DNA of 64,000 nucleotides from Muraenolepis orangiensis (taxonomy: Eukaryota > Chordata > Actinopteri > Gadiformes > Muraenolepididae), in the NCBI GenBank assembly GCA_027704905.1, contig CM051016.1, positions 7,098,839 through 7,162,838 of the forward strand, given 5' to 3'. Below the pieces are notes generated by a model. The model saw only the letters and a list, made by a program, of their open reading frames with translations. It did not search any database and had not been told where the DNA came from. Positions within the stretch are counted from its first letter, which is position 1, and every line of letters begins with the position of its first letter. The translations under genes were made by a program, and so were the position numbers. Shown one piece after another: positions 21,424-32,003 of the stretch.

Positions 21424-22258
21424 CATAACATTGTCATTAACATTACACTATCATAACATGTTATTAACATTACACTATCATAACATTGTTATTAACATTA
21501 CACTATCATAACATTGTCATTAACATTACACTATCATAACATGTCATTAACATTACACTATCATAACATTGTCATTAACATTACACTATCATAACATTGT
21601 TATTAACATTACACTATCATAACATTGTCATTAACATTACACTATCATAACATGTCATTAACATTACACTATCATAACATTGTTATTAACATTACACTAT
21701 CATAACATGTCATTAACATTACACTATCATAACATTGTTATTAACATTACACTATCATAACATGTCATTAACATTACACTGTCATAACATGTCATTAACA
21801 TTACACTATCATAACATTGTTATTAACATTACACTATCATAACATGTCATTAACATTACACTATCATAACATGTCATTAACATTACACTATCATAACATG
21901 GTCATTAACATTACACTATCATAACATGTCATTAACATTACACTATCATAACATTGTCATTAACATTACACTATCATAACATGGTCATTAACATTACACT
22001 ATCATAACATGTCATTAACATTACACTATCATAACATGTCATTAACATTACACTATCATAACATGTCATTAACATTACACTATCATAACATGTCATTAAC
22101 ATTACACTATCATAACATGGTCATTAACATTACACTATCATAACATGTCATTAACATTACACTATCATAACATGTCATTAACATTACACTATCATAACAT
22201 TGTTATTAACATTACACTATCATAACATGTCATTAACATTACACTATCATAACATTGC
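21424..22258. repeat. 27-28 bp minisatellite in the J-C intron
   Basis: About 30 head-to-tail copies of a unit containing CATTAACATTACACTATCAT plus AACATGT, AACATTGT or AACATGGT. The flanks (TATCCACAGGCAGTGACCTA on the left, CTGGACTCATAACAGTTACT on the right) belong to the LINE 3' UTR-like repeat also seen inverted at 4.5-4.9 kb, which has one unexpanded version of the segment. Confidence 0.95.
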
Positions 22259-22500
22259 TGGACATTCTGGACTCATAACAGTTACTGCACTGTTCTGCCC
22301 TTTACTGCACTGTATTCATGATGCTGCACTACTGGCACTTTAAATCCGTGTGTACGTACATATCATCCATCAGTCACTTTATTGTTCTTTTTATGTTCAT
22401 GTTTATTGTGTATAGTATTTTTATAGTATTGTTTTAGGCATGCTGCGGGAGGGAATGGGGAGTAAGCATTCTATTTGTACTAAAAATCTTGAGTTGCTAT
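22259..22500 (+). mobile_element. LINE 3' UTR-like repeat, right of the minisatellite
   Basis: TTACTGCACTGTTCTGCCCT through GGGAGTAAGCATTCTATTTG; the tail resembles 50,131-50,215. Confidence 0.5.
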
Positions 22501-23052
22501 GCCAACAGGACACAGGATAACTCACAGTTTGAGCCAATCTAATTGTATATGCCTTAAAATGGAGTCTCTATTCCGTCGGTTTAGTTTCTTAAAAACAACA
22601 GGTTAGTGACTGAGAATGAGAATAATCCTAATCCTAGTATGAGTTTATTAGGTATTTTCCCTTCTCTCTCTCTCTAAAAAATCTCTCTCTCATAAATAAA
22701 TTTAGCTTTAGGCTTGCGCTATATAAACTGAATGTATTGTAAAATTATATTTAATTTTCATTAAAACCTTTGTTTGGACTATTGCCACATTTCTTTCATT
22801 TCAGGCCTACTCTTTTTTATGAAATGACTATTAGAATACTAATTAAGTGAACCAGTGTTTGCTGCTTGTTAAGAAAGATTATTACCAATATTAATTATCA
22901 AATATAAATTTCAAATTGATATTTAATGAAAACAGTTCTCTTGGTTTTCCTATTAATAGCTAGTAATTCACAATATTTATTATATCGCAGTATCATAGCT
23001 TTTTATAATGTAAACCAACAGAATTCCATAAAGTAAAACAGTTATTTCTTAC
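22501..23052. other. AT-rich intron between J1 and the repeat
   Basis: No additional J segment (FGxG motif) is seen here. Confidence 0.5.
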
Positions 23053-23103
23053 CTAGCACTGTGAGTCTGGTGCCTTTACCAAAGTAAGCAGGCTGGTAGT
23101 TCA
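23053..23103 (-). CDS. TRBJ: TRBJ segment J1, closest to C
   Basis: Minus strand reads NYQPAYFGKGTRLTVL with the FGxG motif. It ends in phase 1 at a donor GTAAGA, so it splices in frame to TRBC exon 1. The 12-RSS lies on its 5' side. Confidence 0.93.
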
Positions 23104-23131
23104 CACACTGACACGAGCTTACAGAAAAACT
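23104..23131 (-). other. 12-RSS of J1
   Basis: Read outward from J on the plus strand: heptamer CACACTG (23,104-23,110), 12-bp spacer, nonamer AGAAAAACT (23,123-23,131). Confidence 0.8.
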
Positions 23132-23329
23132 CAGGCCATGGAAATCAATCAACCCCGGCTATCTGCCATGTTTTTAAAGCCTACACTAGAAACTGTGTAC
23201 AGTTGTTTTTCAGTATTTAACCGCCAAAATTGTACAATTCAGATCGATTTTTGTTAAGTTTTCGCTGATATTTGCAATATATTTAAAATACGAAAAATGT
23301 GTGGGCTAAAATAGTTTTTACTTGTACAA

Positions 23330-23670
23330 CCTATTACTATTATACTACTTGATACTAGGATACTACAATACTACTAGCTATTATACTAGTTGATACTACG
23401 ATAGCCTACTACTTGATACCAGACTACTTTTACTTGATACCAGGATACTACTATACTACTCGGCTACTATTATGCTACTTGATACTATTATACTACTTGA
23501 CACTTTGATACTATTACACTACTTGATACCACGACTTGATACTAGGATTCTACTATACTACTTGATACTTGGATACTACTATACTACTTGATACTTAGAT
23601 GCTAAAATACTATTATACTACTTGATACTTGGATACTATTATACTACTTGATACTAGTTAATACTTGTTT
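23330..23670. repeat. TACTACTTGATAC-type degenerate tandem repeat
   Basis: Irregular repeats of ACTATTATACTACTTGATAC, roughly 26 bp per unit, between J1 and J2. Confidence 0.85.
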
Positions 23671-24178
23671 TCTGGGCATTGGACCAAAATAACAGCAGTA
23701 GTTATACTGTTGCTGAACAACATCACAACAACAAATAAACATCTACATTTTTTATGATTGATATATATTTTCTTTTACAGGTATAGACCTACAGCTGATA
23801 CAAGATTTGGAGAACAAATGTCTTGTCACACAAACCCATCATTTAGTCTACAGGGCTAGACGTCTTTCTCAGAATGAACCCTCTGCCTACATGTATTATA
23901 TTTCTTAGTTATTTTATTTTGGATAAGGATGGTCTTTCTTTAATTTCTAATTGACAGCTATCCAACTGAACATTTTGGGTTGTCCATTGAACTACTACTT
24001 AGCACAGGTTTCAGGTTAATCTATCTATTTAAATCTGTATAAATAAATCAAATATATTTAGTTTTTTAGAGAATATTAACATATCATAACCAGACTCACG
24101 GAAGGTAAATCCCTGTGTGTCATTCACAGGTGGGCTCAGTGCATAATGAATAAGTGAAATATTGTAAAGGTCACTTAC
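23671..24178. other. J1-J2 spacer, nothing identified
   Basis: No further J motif or repeat is recognised. Confidence 0.5.
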
Positions 24179-24226
24179 CAAGAACAGTCAGTTTGGTTCC
24201 CTTGCCGAAATAGGCCTCATAATTGG
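24179..24226 (-). CDS. TRBJ: TRBJ segment J2
   Basis: Minus strand reads NYEAYFGKGTKLTVL, ending in phase 1 at donor GTAAGT. Confidence 0.93.
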
Positions 24227-24254
24227 CACAGTGCTCCGGCTCAATGGCAAAAAG
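24227..24254 (-). other. 12-RSS of J2
   Basis: Perfect heptamer CACAGTG (24,227-24,233), 12-bp spacer, nonamer GGCAAAAAG (24,246-24,254). Confidence 0.85.
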
Positions 24255-24419
24255 TACCCGGCGACTACTGGGGCCTTTTCACTGCTCAACCTCAAGCTCA
24301 GCCGTCAGATCTTTTAAGTTTAAAGTGTTTTCTTCCAGTCAATGTCGGTCCCAGAATGCTGAACTTTGTCCTTTTTCCCCCAAGTATACATTATTTGAGT
24401 GGGTATGGCCCGTATAATT

Positions 24420-24429
24420 TATATATATG

Positions 24430-24460
<31 letters not shown>

Positions 24461-24462
24461 GA
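24420..24462. repeat. (AT)n/(GTATAT)n microsatellite
   Basis: Short TATATGTATATG repeat between J2 and J3. Confidence 0.9.
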
Positions 24463-24516
24463 GGTTGTAGAGTGTATCCTTGTTAATATTAAATATTTAG
24501 AGAGAGTCATATTTAC

Positions 24517-24568
24517 CTAATACGGTCAGCTTCGTTCCCTGGCCAAAATAGGCTGGCTGAGTTGAGCT
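24517..24568 (-). CDS. TRBJ: TRBJ segment J3, closest to D
   Basis: Minus strand reads SSTQPAYFGQGTKLTVL, ending in phase 1 at donor GTAAAT. Coding part intact; its RSS is unusual (see next entry). Confidence 0.9.
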
Positions 24569-24607
24569 CACAGTGTTTTCAATTGTCCGGTCACTGCATC
24601 AAAAGAT
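24569..24607 (-). other. Atypical RSS of J3
   Basis: Perfect heptamer CACAGTG (24,569-24,575). At a 12-bp spacer the nonamer position reads CGGTCACTG, which matches ACAAAAACC at one base only. At 22 or 23 bp it reads ATCAAAAGA or TCAAAAGAT (five of nine). J3 is thus either weakly recombining or no longer a standard 12-RSS. Confidence 0.6.
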
Positions 24608-24790
24608 ACTGAGCGTTGACTTACCAGGACAGCCTCACTTCCAGTGTCACACTTGGTCTGCTATTGTAACAAAGAAGTCCTCAAACGTTGCATTCGGACT
24701 CCAGGTCCCAAGACGTACAGGATCCAATTTAGTGTTTGGCGTCCGGGGTCCGGGGTCCGTGGAGATTTGTGTGCGCTTTTCACACACGTT

Positions 24791-24833
24791 CACACACACA
24801 CACACACGCACACACGCACACACACACACACAC
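24791..24833. repeat. (CA)n microsatellite
   Basis: CACACGCA-type repeat just 3' of TRBD. Confidence 0.95.
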
Positions 24834-24847
24834 GGTTTGAGGCGGGA

Positions 24848-24886
24848 GGTTTTTGTACGGTGCCTCTACGGGAGTGCATCACCGTG
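24848..24886 (-). other. 23-RSS on the 3' side of TRBD
   Basis: On the plus strand: nonamer complement GGTTTTTGT (24,848-24,856), 23-bp spacer, heptamer complement CACCGTG (24,880-24,886). The nonamer is a perfect match to the consensus. Confidence 0.92.
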
Positions 24887-24899
24887 CCCCCTGAGTCCC
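24887..24899 (-). CDS. TRBD: TRBD diversity segment
   Basis: Thirteen bases, coding sense GGGACTCAGGGGG, a G-rich sequence starting GGGAC like mammalian TRBD (GGGACAGGGGGC). It is flanked by a 12-RSS on the 5' (high-coordinate) side and a 23-RSS on the 3' side, the arrangement that enforces D to J then V to D joining. It sits about 320 bp upstream of J3. Confidence 0.93.
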
Positions 24900-24927
24900 C
24901 ACGGTGAAACAACCCTGTACAAAAACA
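24900..24927 (-). other. 12-RSS on the 5' side of TRBD
   Basis: Heptamer CACGGTG (24,900-24,906), 12-bp spacer AAACAACCCTGT, nonamer ACAAAAACA (24,919-24,927). Confidence 0.92.
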
Positions 24928-24969
24928 CACAAACCAAGAGCATCCCCTATCTCCCCCCTCCCCACTCTC

Positions 24970-25009
24970 TATCTCCCCATCAGCTGCACGTGCTGCTGAT
25001 GGGGAGATA
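24970..25009. promoter_or_regulatory. 40-bp palindrome with E-boxes upstream of TRBD
   Basis: A near-perfect inverted repeat: every base pairs with its partner except 24,985 with 24,994. The centre is CAGCTGCACGTG, an E2A-type E-box CAGCTG and a CACGTG; the arms end in GGGGAGATA. It is 43 bp upstream of the D 12-RSS, the place of the germline D promoter in mouse. Function is inferred. Confidence 0.4.
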
Positions 25010-25073
25010 CAGGATGCTATTTTTGCAGGAGCTATAAAAAAAAGGATTGCGAGGCGTCAGAGGAAAAAACGTT

Positions 25074-25232
25074 TTGTTGTGTGTTTTGTTGTGTGTTTGT
25101 GTAGTTTGCTGTTTCTTTGTGTGGTTTGTTGTGTGTTTGTGTAGTTAGTTGTTTTTGTGTGTTTTGTTGTGTGTTTGTGTAGTTTGTTGTTTCTTTGTGT
25201 GGTTTGTTGTGTGTTTGTGTAGTTTGTTGTTG
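25074..25232. repeat. TGTGTTTGTGTAGTTTGTTG tandem repeat
   Basis: About four imperfect units of a GT-rich word upstream of TRBD. Confidence 0.8.
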
Positions 25233-25310
25233 ATGACATGATGGATGTTACCTTATCGTTACTCCTCTCGCTACCTGCTGCCTTTTTATATCAGAAGTCG
25301 TCATGGTGAC

Positions 25311-25475
25311 GTCGCACACGTGGGTGTGCGTGTGTGCGTGTGGTGTGTGTGTGTGTGTGGGTGTGCATGTGTGCGTGGGTGCGTGTGTGTGTGTGTGTGC
25401 ATGTGTGCGTGTGTGTGTGTGTGTCTCTTTGTGTGTGTGCTTGTGCGTGTGTGTACGTGTAAGTGTGTATGAGTG
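25311..25475. repeat. GT-rich imperfect microsatellite
   Basis: GTGTGCGTGTGTGCGTGGGT-type sequence, strand-biased. Confidence 0.9.
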
Positions 25476-25557
25476 AGATGGGGCATATATGTTATAGGCC
25501 TAGTTGGTTAAAGTCTGTTAGAAATGTTTGTTTATCGCCAATCTGGTTTTCACTTGC

Positions 25558-25560
<3 letters not shown>

Positions 25561-25628
<68 letters not shown>
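25561..25628. repeat. (CA)n microsatellite
   Basis: About 34 CA units; the second copy (43,585-43,637) is about 8 units shorter. Confidence 0.95.
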
Positions 25629-25629
<1 letters not shown>

Positions 25630-25690
25630 AGTCAGGCTCAGGTGGTAGAGCAGGGTTGCCAGTTCAATATCCTCAACTTCTCCTGGCTGC
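25629..25690 (+). mobile_element. tRNA-derived SINE head fragment
   Basis: GGCTCAGGTGGTAGAGCAGG resembles a tRNA A-box region and GCCAGTTCAATATCC a B-box, spaced more closely than in a tRNA. Probably a truncated SINE. It abuts the hAT-like element. Confidence 0.4.
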
Positions 25691-25745
25691 TTGTTGCCTC
25701 TCATTGTCGGTATAACCACGGTGTTCAGGAAATGTCCTTTCCAAT

Positions 25746-26999
25746 GAGTGGCGGCTGGTGGTTGTTAAAGTAGGGAGGAAGGAAGGTGCTCTTGGTGGAG
25801 CTTGGTGTAGTTTGGTTGTGGGTGGGGTGGTGGATATGTTAGTGAGGACATATGCAGGCATGTCAAACACAGACATTTGACGCAGCATAAGGAGACTTTG
25901 TGCTACTAGTGAGCTTTACTAGAGGAAAATGGTGCTGCTTACAAACGTCTCTTCTTTGTCTTGTCAGAAATAAATCAGCTCTTATTGGAAACTGAAGTCT
26001 GACCTGGTATCCTAAACCTTAGGAGAAGTAAGGGGCAAAATAATATATCAATCTAAGAGCAGTTTGAGAAATGGATAAGCCAATGAAGTTTTCTTTTGGG
26101 TGAAAATTTTAATTTTAATTTTCTCTGAGAGTAAGCACTTAAAGCTTGCTAGATTTGTAAAGATGTCTTTTAAATATATAGTTGGCTATTTGTGCCGTGA
26201 AAGCTGTTCTTCTTACATATTCACGTATTCACATGACAATAAATGCCTAAGATTGCGACAGACACAGTAGCTCATCCGGCCTCACTTTACATTTTGACAG
26301 CGTATTAGTGGGTAATTTTAGCAGACAATCCAAACTGAATTGAAATTGATTGTGATCTGAGGGGGAAGAAGCGTTGTTTTGATGAAAACAGCTATTTAGT
26401 GATTACTCCATTCATGATGAAAATCTGAATAGAAGTTCGATGCACAGTGGCTAGTTCTACCAAACAAACTGCATTTTTTTGTGTAAAGTATATTTACCTG
26501 TATTTAATTAATAAGACATACTTAAGACATACGACGAGCTGTCTGGAATGCAGAATTACTGAATGACACAAGATAGATCCTTACATGATGAAATCCCTCC
26601 CCCCCTCTGGTGTATTCACCAGAGTGAGCTCTGCTGATTGATCTACAGAGCCTCTGGCTAGACCCGCCCTAAGGGAGGATGGTCCTCCCTTAGCGCCGTA
26701 CACACTCATGTTAAAAACCAGGACTAACTGGCCGCTCGGGTCCGGCAGTTTCATAATGGACTTCAATGGGGAACTCGGGGAGGACGGACATCTGTACAGT
26801 TATTTTCAACTGCAGTAGGGTTTTTTTTGACACGGGGACATGATTATTGTCTCTTCAAAGTGTTTAAATAGTAATATTATCAGTATTTTCACAGATGAAT
26901 CAGTTAAATTTATGTCTATTTATTATTTTCTAAGTACGTTTTTCTCTGAAATGTTAAGGAGGATGGTCCTGCCTTTCCACAATGGACGAGCCTCCACTG
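25746..26999. mobile_element. Non-autonomous DNA transposon, hAT-like
   Basis: Ends are GAGTGGCGGCTGGTGG on the left and GGACGAGCCTCCACTG on the right, imperfect inverted terminal repeats. Flanks are TTTCCAAT (25,738-25,745) and TTTACAAT (27,000-27,007), an 8-bp target duplication with one change. No transposase frame is present. An internal perfect hairpin with 11-bp arms lies at 26,669-26,693. Confidence 0.65.
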
Positions 27000-27289
27000 T
27001 TTACAATGTACACCAATAAGTATTTGTCCTACGGCTACCACTATAGCATACATCTGTGTTATATTTAACTTCTAGAGTGTATTGTCCTCATGCAACATAC
27101 ATTTAGCAATTATTTTGAAACAATATCTAGTATACAGGACAGATGATGAGAACTAAAACTATATATATGTTAAAATACAACAACAACCTTTTCCGCTAGT
27201 TGCAGGGTACAGTTGGTTGACAGGAGTTAAACAGGCTGTTAAATAATACATTCATCTGACCTAACTGTTGATGCCAGCATCACACCACT

Positions 27290-28005
27290 CTCCTATCCAG
27301 CCACGCTCGTTCGTCAAGGCAGAGAAGTGCCTGTTTCACTCCACGTCTGTGGAGTTCCTCGGCCACATCGTGGAGAAGGGGCACACCAGAGCCGACCCAG
27401 AAAGATCGTGAAGGAGTGGCCCTGACCCGAAGATAGAAAGCAACTGCGCCACTTTCTGGGGTTCGCAAACTTCTATCGGGGTTTCATTCGGGTTTCAGCC
27501 ATGTGGCCGCTCCTCTCAAGGCCCTAATTTCCACTCTTCGCTCCTTCTCCTGGTCCCCAGAGGCTGAATCTGCCATCTCCGCCTTGAATAACCTGTTTAC
27601 CGCAGCCCCGGTACTAGCCAACCCCGATCTTTCCCGACAATTCATCATGGAGTTGGATGCCCTGATGAGGGCATCGGGGCTATCCTCTCCTGGAGCTCCA
27701 TCCCTGAACCTATTTCTCTCAACGCTTTAGTCCAGCGAGGGAAATTACATTTTGGCACTCAACGAATGCCGAACCTGGCCTGAGGGACTCAGCAACCTTT
27801 GGTGGTTTGGTCGGACCACAAGAACCTCACCTTGCTCCGTACGGCAAAGCGGCTGAATTCCAGTCAGACACGCTGGTCCCTGTTCTTCAGCCGTTTGGAC
27901 TTCTCCCTCACCTTTCTCCCGGGTTCCCACAATACCAAGGCTGACGCCCTCTTCCCTGAGAGGGCCAGCCCGTATCGCCCGGGATTTTTCTTGTTTGTTA
28001 CTTTT
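27290..28005 (+). pseudogene. Ty3/gypsy Pol fragment (RT end and RNase H)
   Basis: Plus-strand pieces in several frames resemble the end of gypsy reverse transcriptase (KAEKCLFHSTSVEFLGHIVE, then HFLGFANFYRGFI) and RNase H (VWSDHKNLTLLRTAKRLNSS, then LPGSHNTKADAL). Frameshifts and stops separate them and the 5' part is absent. It is an old, dead copy with no LTRs nearby. The same piece recurs in the second 17-kb copy. Confidence 0.8.
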
Positions 28006-29060
28006 GTTGGATTGTCGATTTTGCCCTAGACATGTTTGTGTTTGTTTTGGACTTCAGCCTTTTCCCCCCGCAGCACATTATACAACACCCCCTTGTTGGA
28101 TTTCCATTTCACGTAAGTCACTTTACATATGGTATGATTACTTCTGTAATTATCACACACATAGTTGACAGTTCACACCTCATATCAGTTTATTCCTTGG
28201 TGCACCATACACACAGTTTTGTACCCGAGACAATGAAGACGCCTACGGTTTTTAAAGCCTCCCACTCTGTCTGTCCTACCTAGGGGGTCTGCCAGCTATG
28301 ATCTGTGTGTGGCACAACACTAACCCTATTAACTAACTGATGTACTCAGTTAAGAAATATAGTTAGAAATGTGTCACTTTATTGTCATTCAAGAGTTAGG
28401 ACGTTTTCTTAAAGGAATATTGGAATAGCCGGGGTGGTTTATATATTGCTTTATGTTTTGCTATGTTTTATCAATCTTCTTGTGTACAAGTGATGAATCT
28501 TACAGCATGTCTCCTTTAGAGGTCAGTGTTTGACAATATCGGTATAGGTGACGTGCTACAAGCCCTTATCCTCCGTGGTCTTTGGTCATTTTCCATGGTC
28601 ATTTTCTCACCGCTTGGTTTTCCACGGTTGTTCCACAGTTCCCCATTTCCAGGGTTGTTGCCCAGTGGTGGTTGAGCCATTTGAGTCATCTTAATCTGTT
28701 GGCATCATACCCAGAGGAGTGTTGATTCCGACTTGTTACTTGCAATACCATGCTTGAGTTATACGATGTTCACTGCATCAGTCCGACACAATTCTACCCA
28801 AAGGCACCATCTCAGGCAACTTCTCAAGGCTTGTCTTTCTTTTCTCAAAATAGCAGCAGCAAGAACCTGAGAACGAGACAACAGTAAGCAGCCAACAGAC
28901 AAGGGTTAGGGAATACTAGGAGGTCAGGAAACCTCTGCATGCATGATGATGATGATGTCTGTTTTGCTTTCCTTCAATGGAAGGAACAAAGGCATATTGT
29001 CAGTTGTTGCCTAGAGACAAGAGACAATTTTACTATAGCAACCACAACCACTGTACTGTT
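28006..29060. other. Spacer, nothing identified
   Basis: Unique-looking sequence between the gypsy fragment and the TRBV gene. No V, D or J motif and no RNA gene is recognised. Confidence 0.5.
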
Positions 29061-29229
29061 CTCAGAACGCTCACATAGCGTTCTTCCACTTATCAAACCA
29101 AGCTGCCTGACAGTTGACTATCTGAACTTCTATCAAAACCACACAGTCTCTCCCGTCAACCTTGACATCTGTGATTACCGCTAATCTATAGCGCCCCGGT
29201 GGGCCCTGCTGGTAACGTAGCTCAGAGTT

Positions 29230-29268
29230 GTTATGTGTACGCTGGCTTAACCCGCCCCCCTCACTGTG
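29230..29268 (-). other. 23-RSS of V3 (copy 1)
   Basis: Heptamer CACAGTG on the minus strand (29,262-29,268), 23-bp spacer, nonamer ACACATAAC (29,230-29,238). Confidence 0.85.
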
Positions 29269-29771
29269 ATAGGCAGCGCAGTAGTACGTCCCGCTATCGT
29301 CTGGCTGCAACTCTGCAATTTCCAGCAAGAATCGGTTCTGCTCAGTTTCCAGAGTGGCCTGGAAGCGACCTTGGCGTCTGTCGTATTCATTGACGATGAA
29401 CTGGACGGGCTCCCCGTAGACATGTTGTCTGTACCACGACATGGTGTGGCTGCTGATATCGGAAGCCAGACTGCAGTGGAGCGTTACATTCACACCCGGG
29501 TGAAGCATCAGATCTCCAGACTGAATCGGCGCCGGTACGGCGGCCAGACCTATGAGATATTCAGGAGGAAGGTCTTCCCTGAGTTATTCTTCAACAAACC
29601 ACAAAAGCGTGCAAATAGTCTAAGGCTGTGTCTCCTGTTTACTATTTGAGAAAAAAATTATGTGATGTATGTCAAATCTTAAACATGTCTTACCGATTTC
29701 CCCAGTTATGGTATTAATTAACGACACAGCACTCACCTAACAGTGAACAGGGGAAGAACTGTGACCAGCAT
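29269..29771 (-). CDS. TRBV: TRBV gene V3, copy 1 (leader disrupted as assembled)
   Basis: The V exon (29,549 down to 29,269) follows acceptor TATCTCATAG and reads LAAVPAPIQSGDLMLHPGVN then VTLHC (first Cys), MSWYRQH (Trp), LLEIAELQPDDSGTYYCAAY (FR3 and second Cys), with no stop. The leader exon (29,771 down to 29,737) starts ATGCTGGTCACAGTTCTTCC with donor GTGAGT but is 35 nt long, giving phase 2, while the V exon expects phase 1. The leader in copy 2 has 42 nt and a different indel at the same place. This is either a pseudogene or an assembly error. Confidence 0.8.
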
Positions 29772-31003
29772 GGTGTTGATATGCCTGACGGCAGAAAAGT
29801 GAGGTCACACCTTTCTCTGTTAAACGCCACAACATGCCAACGCACACGGCACCACTCCCACCACTGATGCTGTAGGAAATACTATAAGCATTTAAATTTC
29901 CAAGTGTATCGTATTTGTGTAGATTTGTCGCTAGACTTGTTTTGACCGATAGGTTCAACCCATATTGGACATCATTCTGGTCAGCAAATGAGTGTTTGAG
30001 CTAGGCAGGTGTCTAAACATATGGTCGTAGAGGGTCAGAGATGACCCAGGACCACCAGACCACAGCCCAATGCTGGAGCCAAAGACAAGAGACCAGGACC
30101 AGAAACAAGATCTTAAAACCTGGAGGAAACCCAGACCACATAGACAGGATCAGGACCTGAGATCCAGAGTCCTGAACTAGAAGCCAACATTAGGACCAGA
30201 GCCCAAGACCAGGATCATGATGACACAGGACCCAGAGATGAACCCAGCTCCCGGTGTTGGAGAAGCAAAGTCACCTCCCTCTAGGAACAATACGGGAGAT
30301 AGGGCAGGGAATCACCACTGATTTTATGAATTGATTTGATTCTGATTCACAAGGTCTGAATTTTATTCGATTCTGAAATGATTCAATTCAATTTGATTCA
30401 GCTAGGGACATTTCAGTTACCAACCAGTTTTGCTCCAATATAAAAGAGATTCTCAGAGAACTAATATGTAAAGTACAATGAACGCTTTAACCTGGTGCAT
30501 TATTAAACATATTCATGTACATTAAGAATTGACCCAAAGCAGTTAAATTAATGTACCTTTTATTTAACATGACCAACCAGTGTTGCAGCAGCAGTGTAAA
30601 TAAGGTGGGTACAAACATACCTATTGTAAACATCACTAATACTAATGGTTAGTGGTTGGGATACACACTGAATATATCAGAAAAGAGAGAAAAGAGAGAC
30701 CAAATCTTAAGTAAGTAAAAGTAGGGGGAGGGCGGGGGGACATCTTGTAAAACCACTGGATATTGTCACGTGAAGAAGATCTTGTTCCGTGAAGAACCAA
30801 AGGTTGCATGCCACACGAGGACAAGCATCCACTGGAAAAAGTAGCCTACAATACAAGAGTGATCTCCCTCTGCCTGTACACCTGCCCATTGTCTTGTTAA
30901 TGTAGTATCATTACTGTATCTGTATGTATTTTGTGTCGTACATATTTGTGTTTTAAAACCTTAAAACTAAAACTACACAACTCAACTAAACAATTCAAAC
31001 TTA
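29772..31003. other. Spacer upstream of V3, up to the contig end
   Basis: Contains a stretch rich in ACCAGGACC and CCAGAGAC words (30,040-30,250). No gene is recognised. Confidence 0.5.
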
Positions 31004-32003
31004 NNNNNNNNNNNNNNNNNNNNNNNNNNNNNNNNNNNNNNNNNNNNNNNNNNNNNNNNNNNNNNNNNNNNNNNNNNNNNNNNNNNNNNNNNNNNNNNNN
31101 NNNNNNNNNNNNNNNNNNNNNNNNNNNNNNNNNNNNNNNNNNNNNNNNNNNNNNNNNNNNNNNNNNNNNNNNNNNNNNNNNNNNNNNNNNNNNNNNNNNN
31201 NNNNNNNNNNNNNNNNNNNNNNNNNNNNNNNNNNNNNNNNNNNNNNNNNNNNNNNNNNNNNNNNNNNNNNNNNNNNNNNNNNNNNNNNNNNNNNNNNNNN
31301 NNNNNNNNNNNNNNNNNNNNNNNNNNNNNNNNNNNNNNNNNNNNNNNNNNNNNNNNNNNNNNNNNNNNNNNNNNNNNNNNNNNNNNNNNNNNNNNNNNNN
31401 NNNNNNNNNNNNNNNNNNNNNNNNNNNNNNNNNNNNNNNNNNNNNNNNNNNNNNNNNNNNNNNNNNNNNNNNNNNNNNNNNNNNNNNNNNNNNNNNNNNN
31501 NNNNNNNNNNNNNNNNNNNNNNNNNNNNNNNNNNNNNNNNNNNNNNNNNNNNNNNNNNNNNNNNNNNNNNNNNNNNNNNNNNNNNNNNNNNNNNNNNNNN
31601 NNNNNNNNNNNNNNNNNNNNNNNNNNNNNNNNNNNNNNNNNNNNNNNNNNNNNNNNNNNNNNNNNNNNNNNNNNNNNNNNNNNNNNNNNNNNNNNNNNNN
31701 NNNNNNNNNNNNNNNNNNNNNNNNNNNNNNNNNNNNNNNNNNNNNNNNNNNNNNNNNNNNNNNNNNNNNNNNNNNNNNNNNNNNNNNNNNNNNNNNNNNN
31801 NNNNNNNNNNNNNNNNNNNNNNNNNNNNNNNNNNNNNNNNNNNNNNNNNNNNNNNNNNNNNNNNNNNNNNNNNNNNNNNNNNNNNNNNNNNNNNNNNNNN
31901 NNNNNNNNNNNNNNNNNNNNNNNNNNNNNNNNNNNNNNNNNNNNNNNNNNNNNNNNNNNNNNNNNNNNNNNNNNNNNNNNNNNNNNNNNNNNNNNNNNNN
32001 NNN
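31004..32003. other. Assembly gap, 1000 N
   Basis: Exactly 1000 N, a conventional placeholder for a join of unknown size. Open frames across it are meaningless. Confidence 0.99.

Noticed and set aside
21424..22258. Regular 27-28 bp repeats that could be mistaken for a CRISPR array.
   Set aside because: Units are contiguous with no unique spacers, and the context is vertebrate DNA. It is a minisatellite.
24623..24680. A possible fourth J segment: minus strand ends GAGGCTGTCCTG followed by GTAAGT.
   Set aside because: No FGxG codons in any frame and no heptamer at the expected distance. At most a decayed J; more likely chance.
25311..25475. Cys/Val-rich and His/Thr-rich frames over GT and CA repeats.
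   Set aside because: Microsatellite translation products.
26669..26693. A perfect hairpin (11-bp arms, 3-base loop) as a possible small RNA.
   Set aside because: It lies inside a non-autonomous transposon and repeats words of its terminal region; no sign of an RNA gene.
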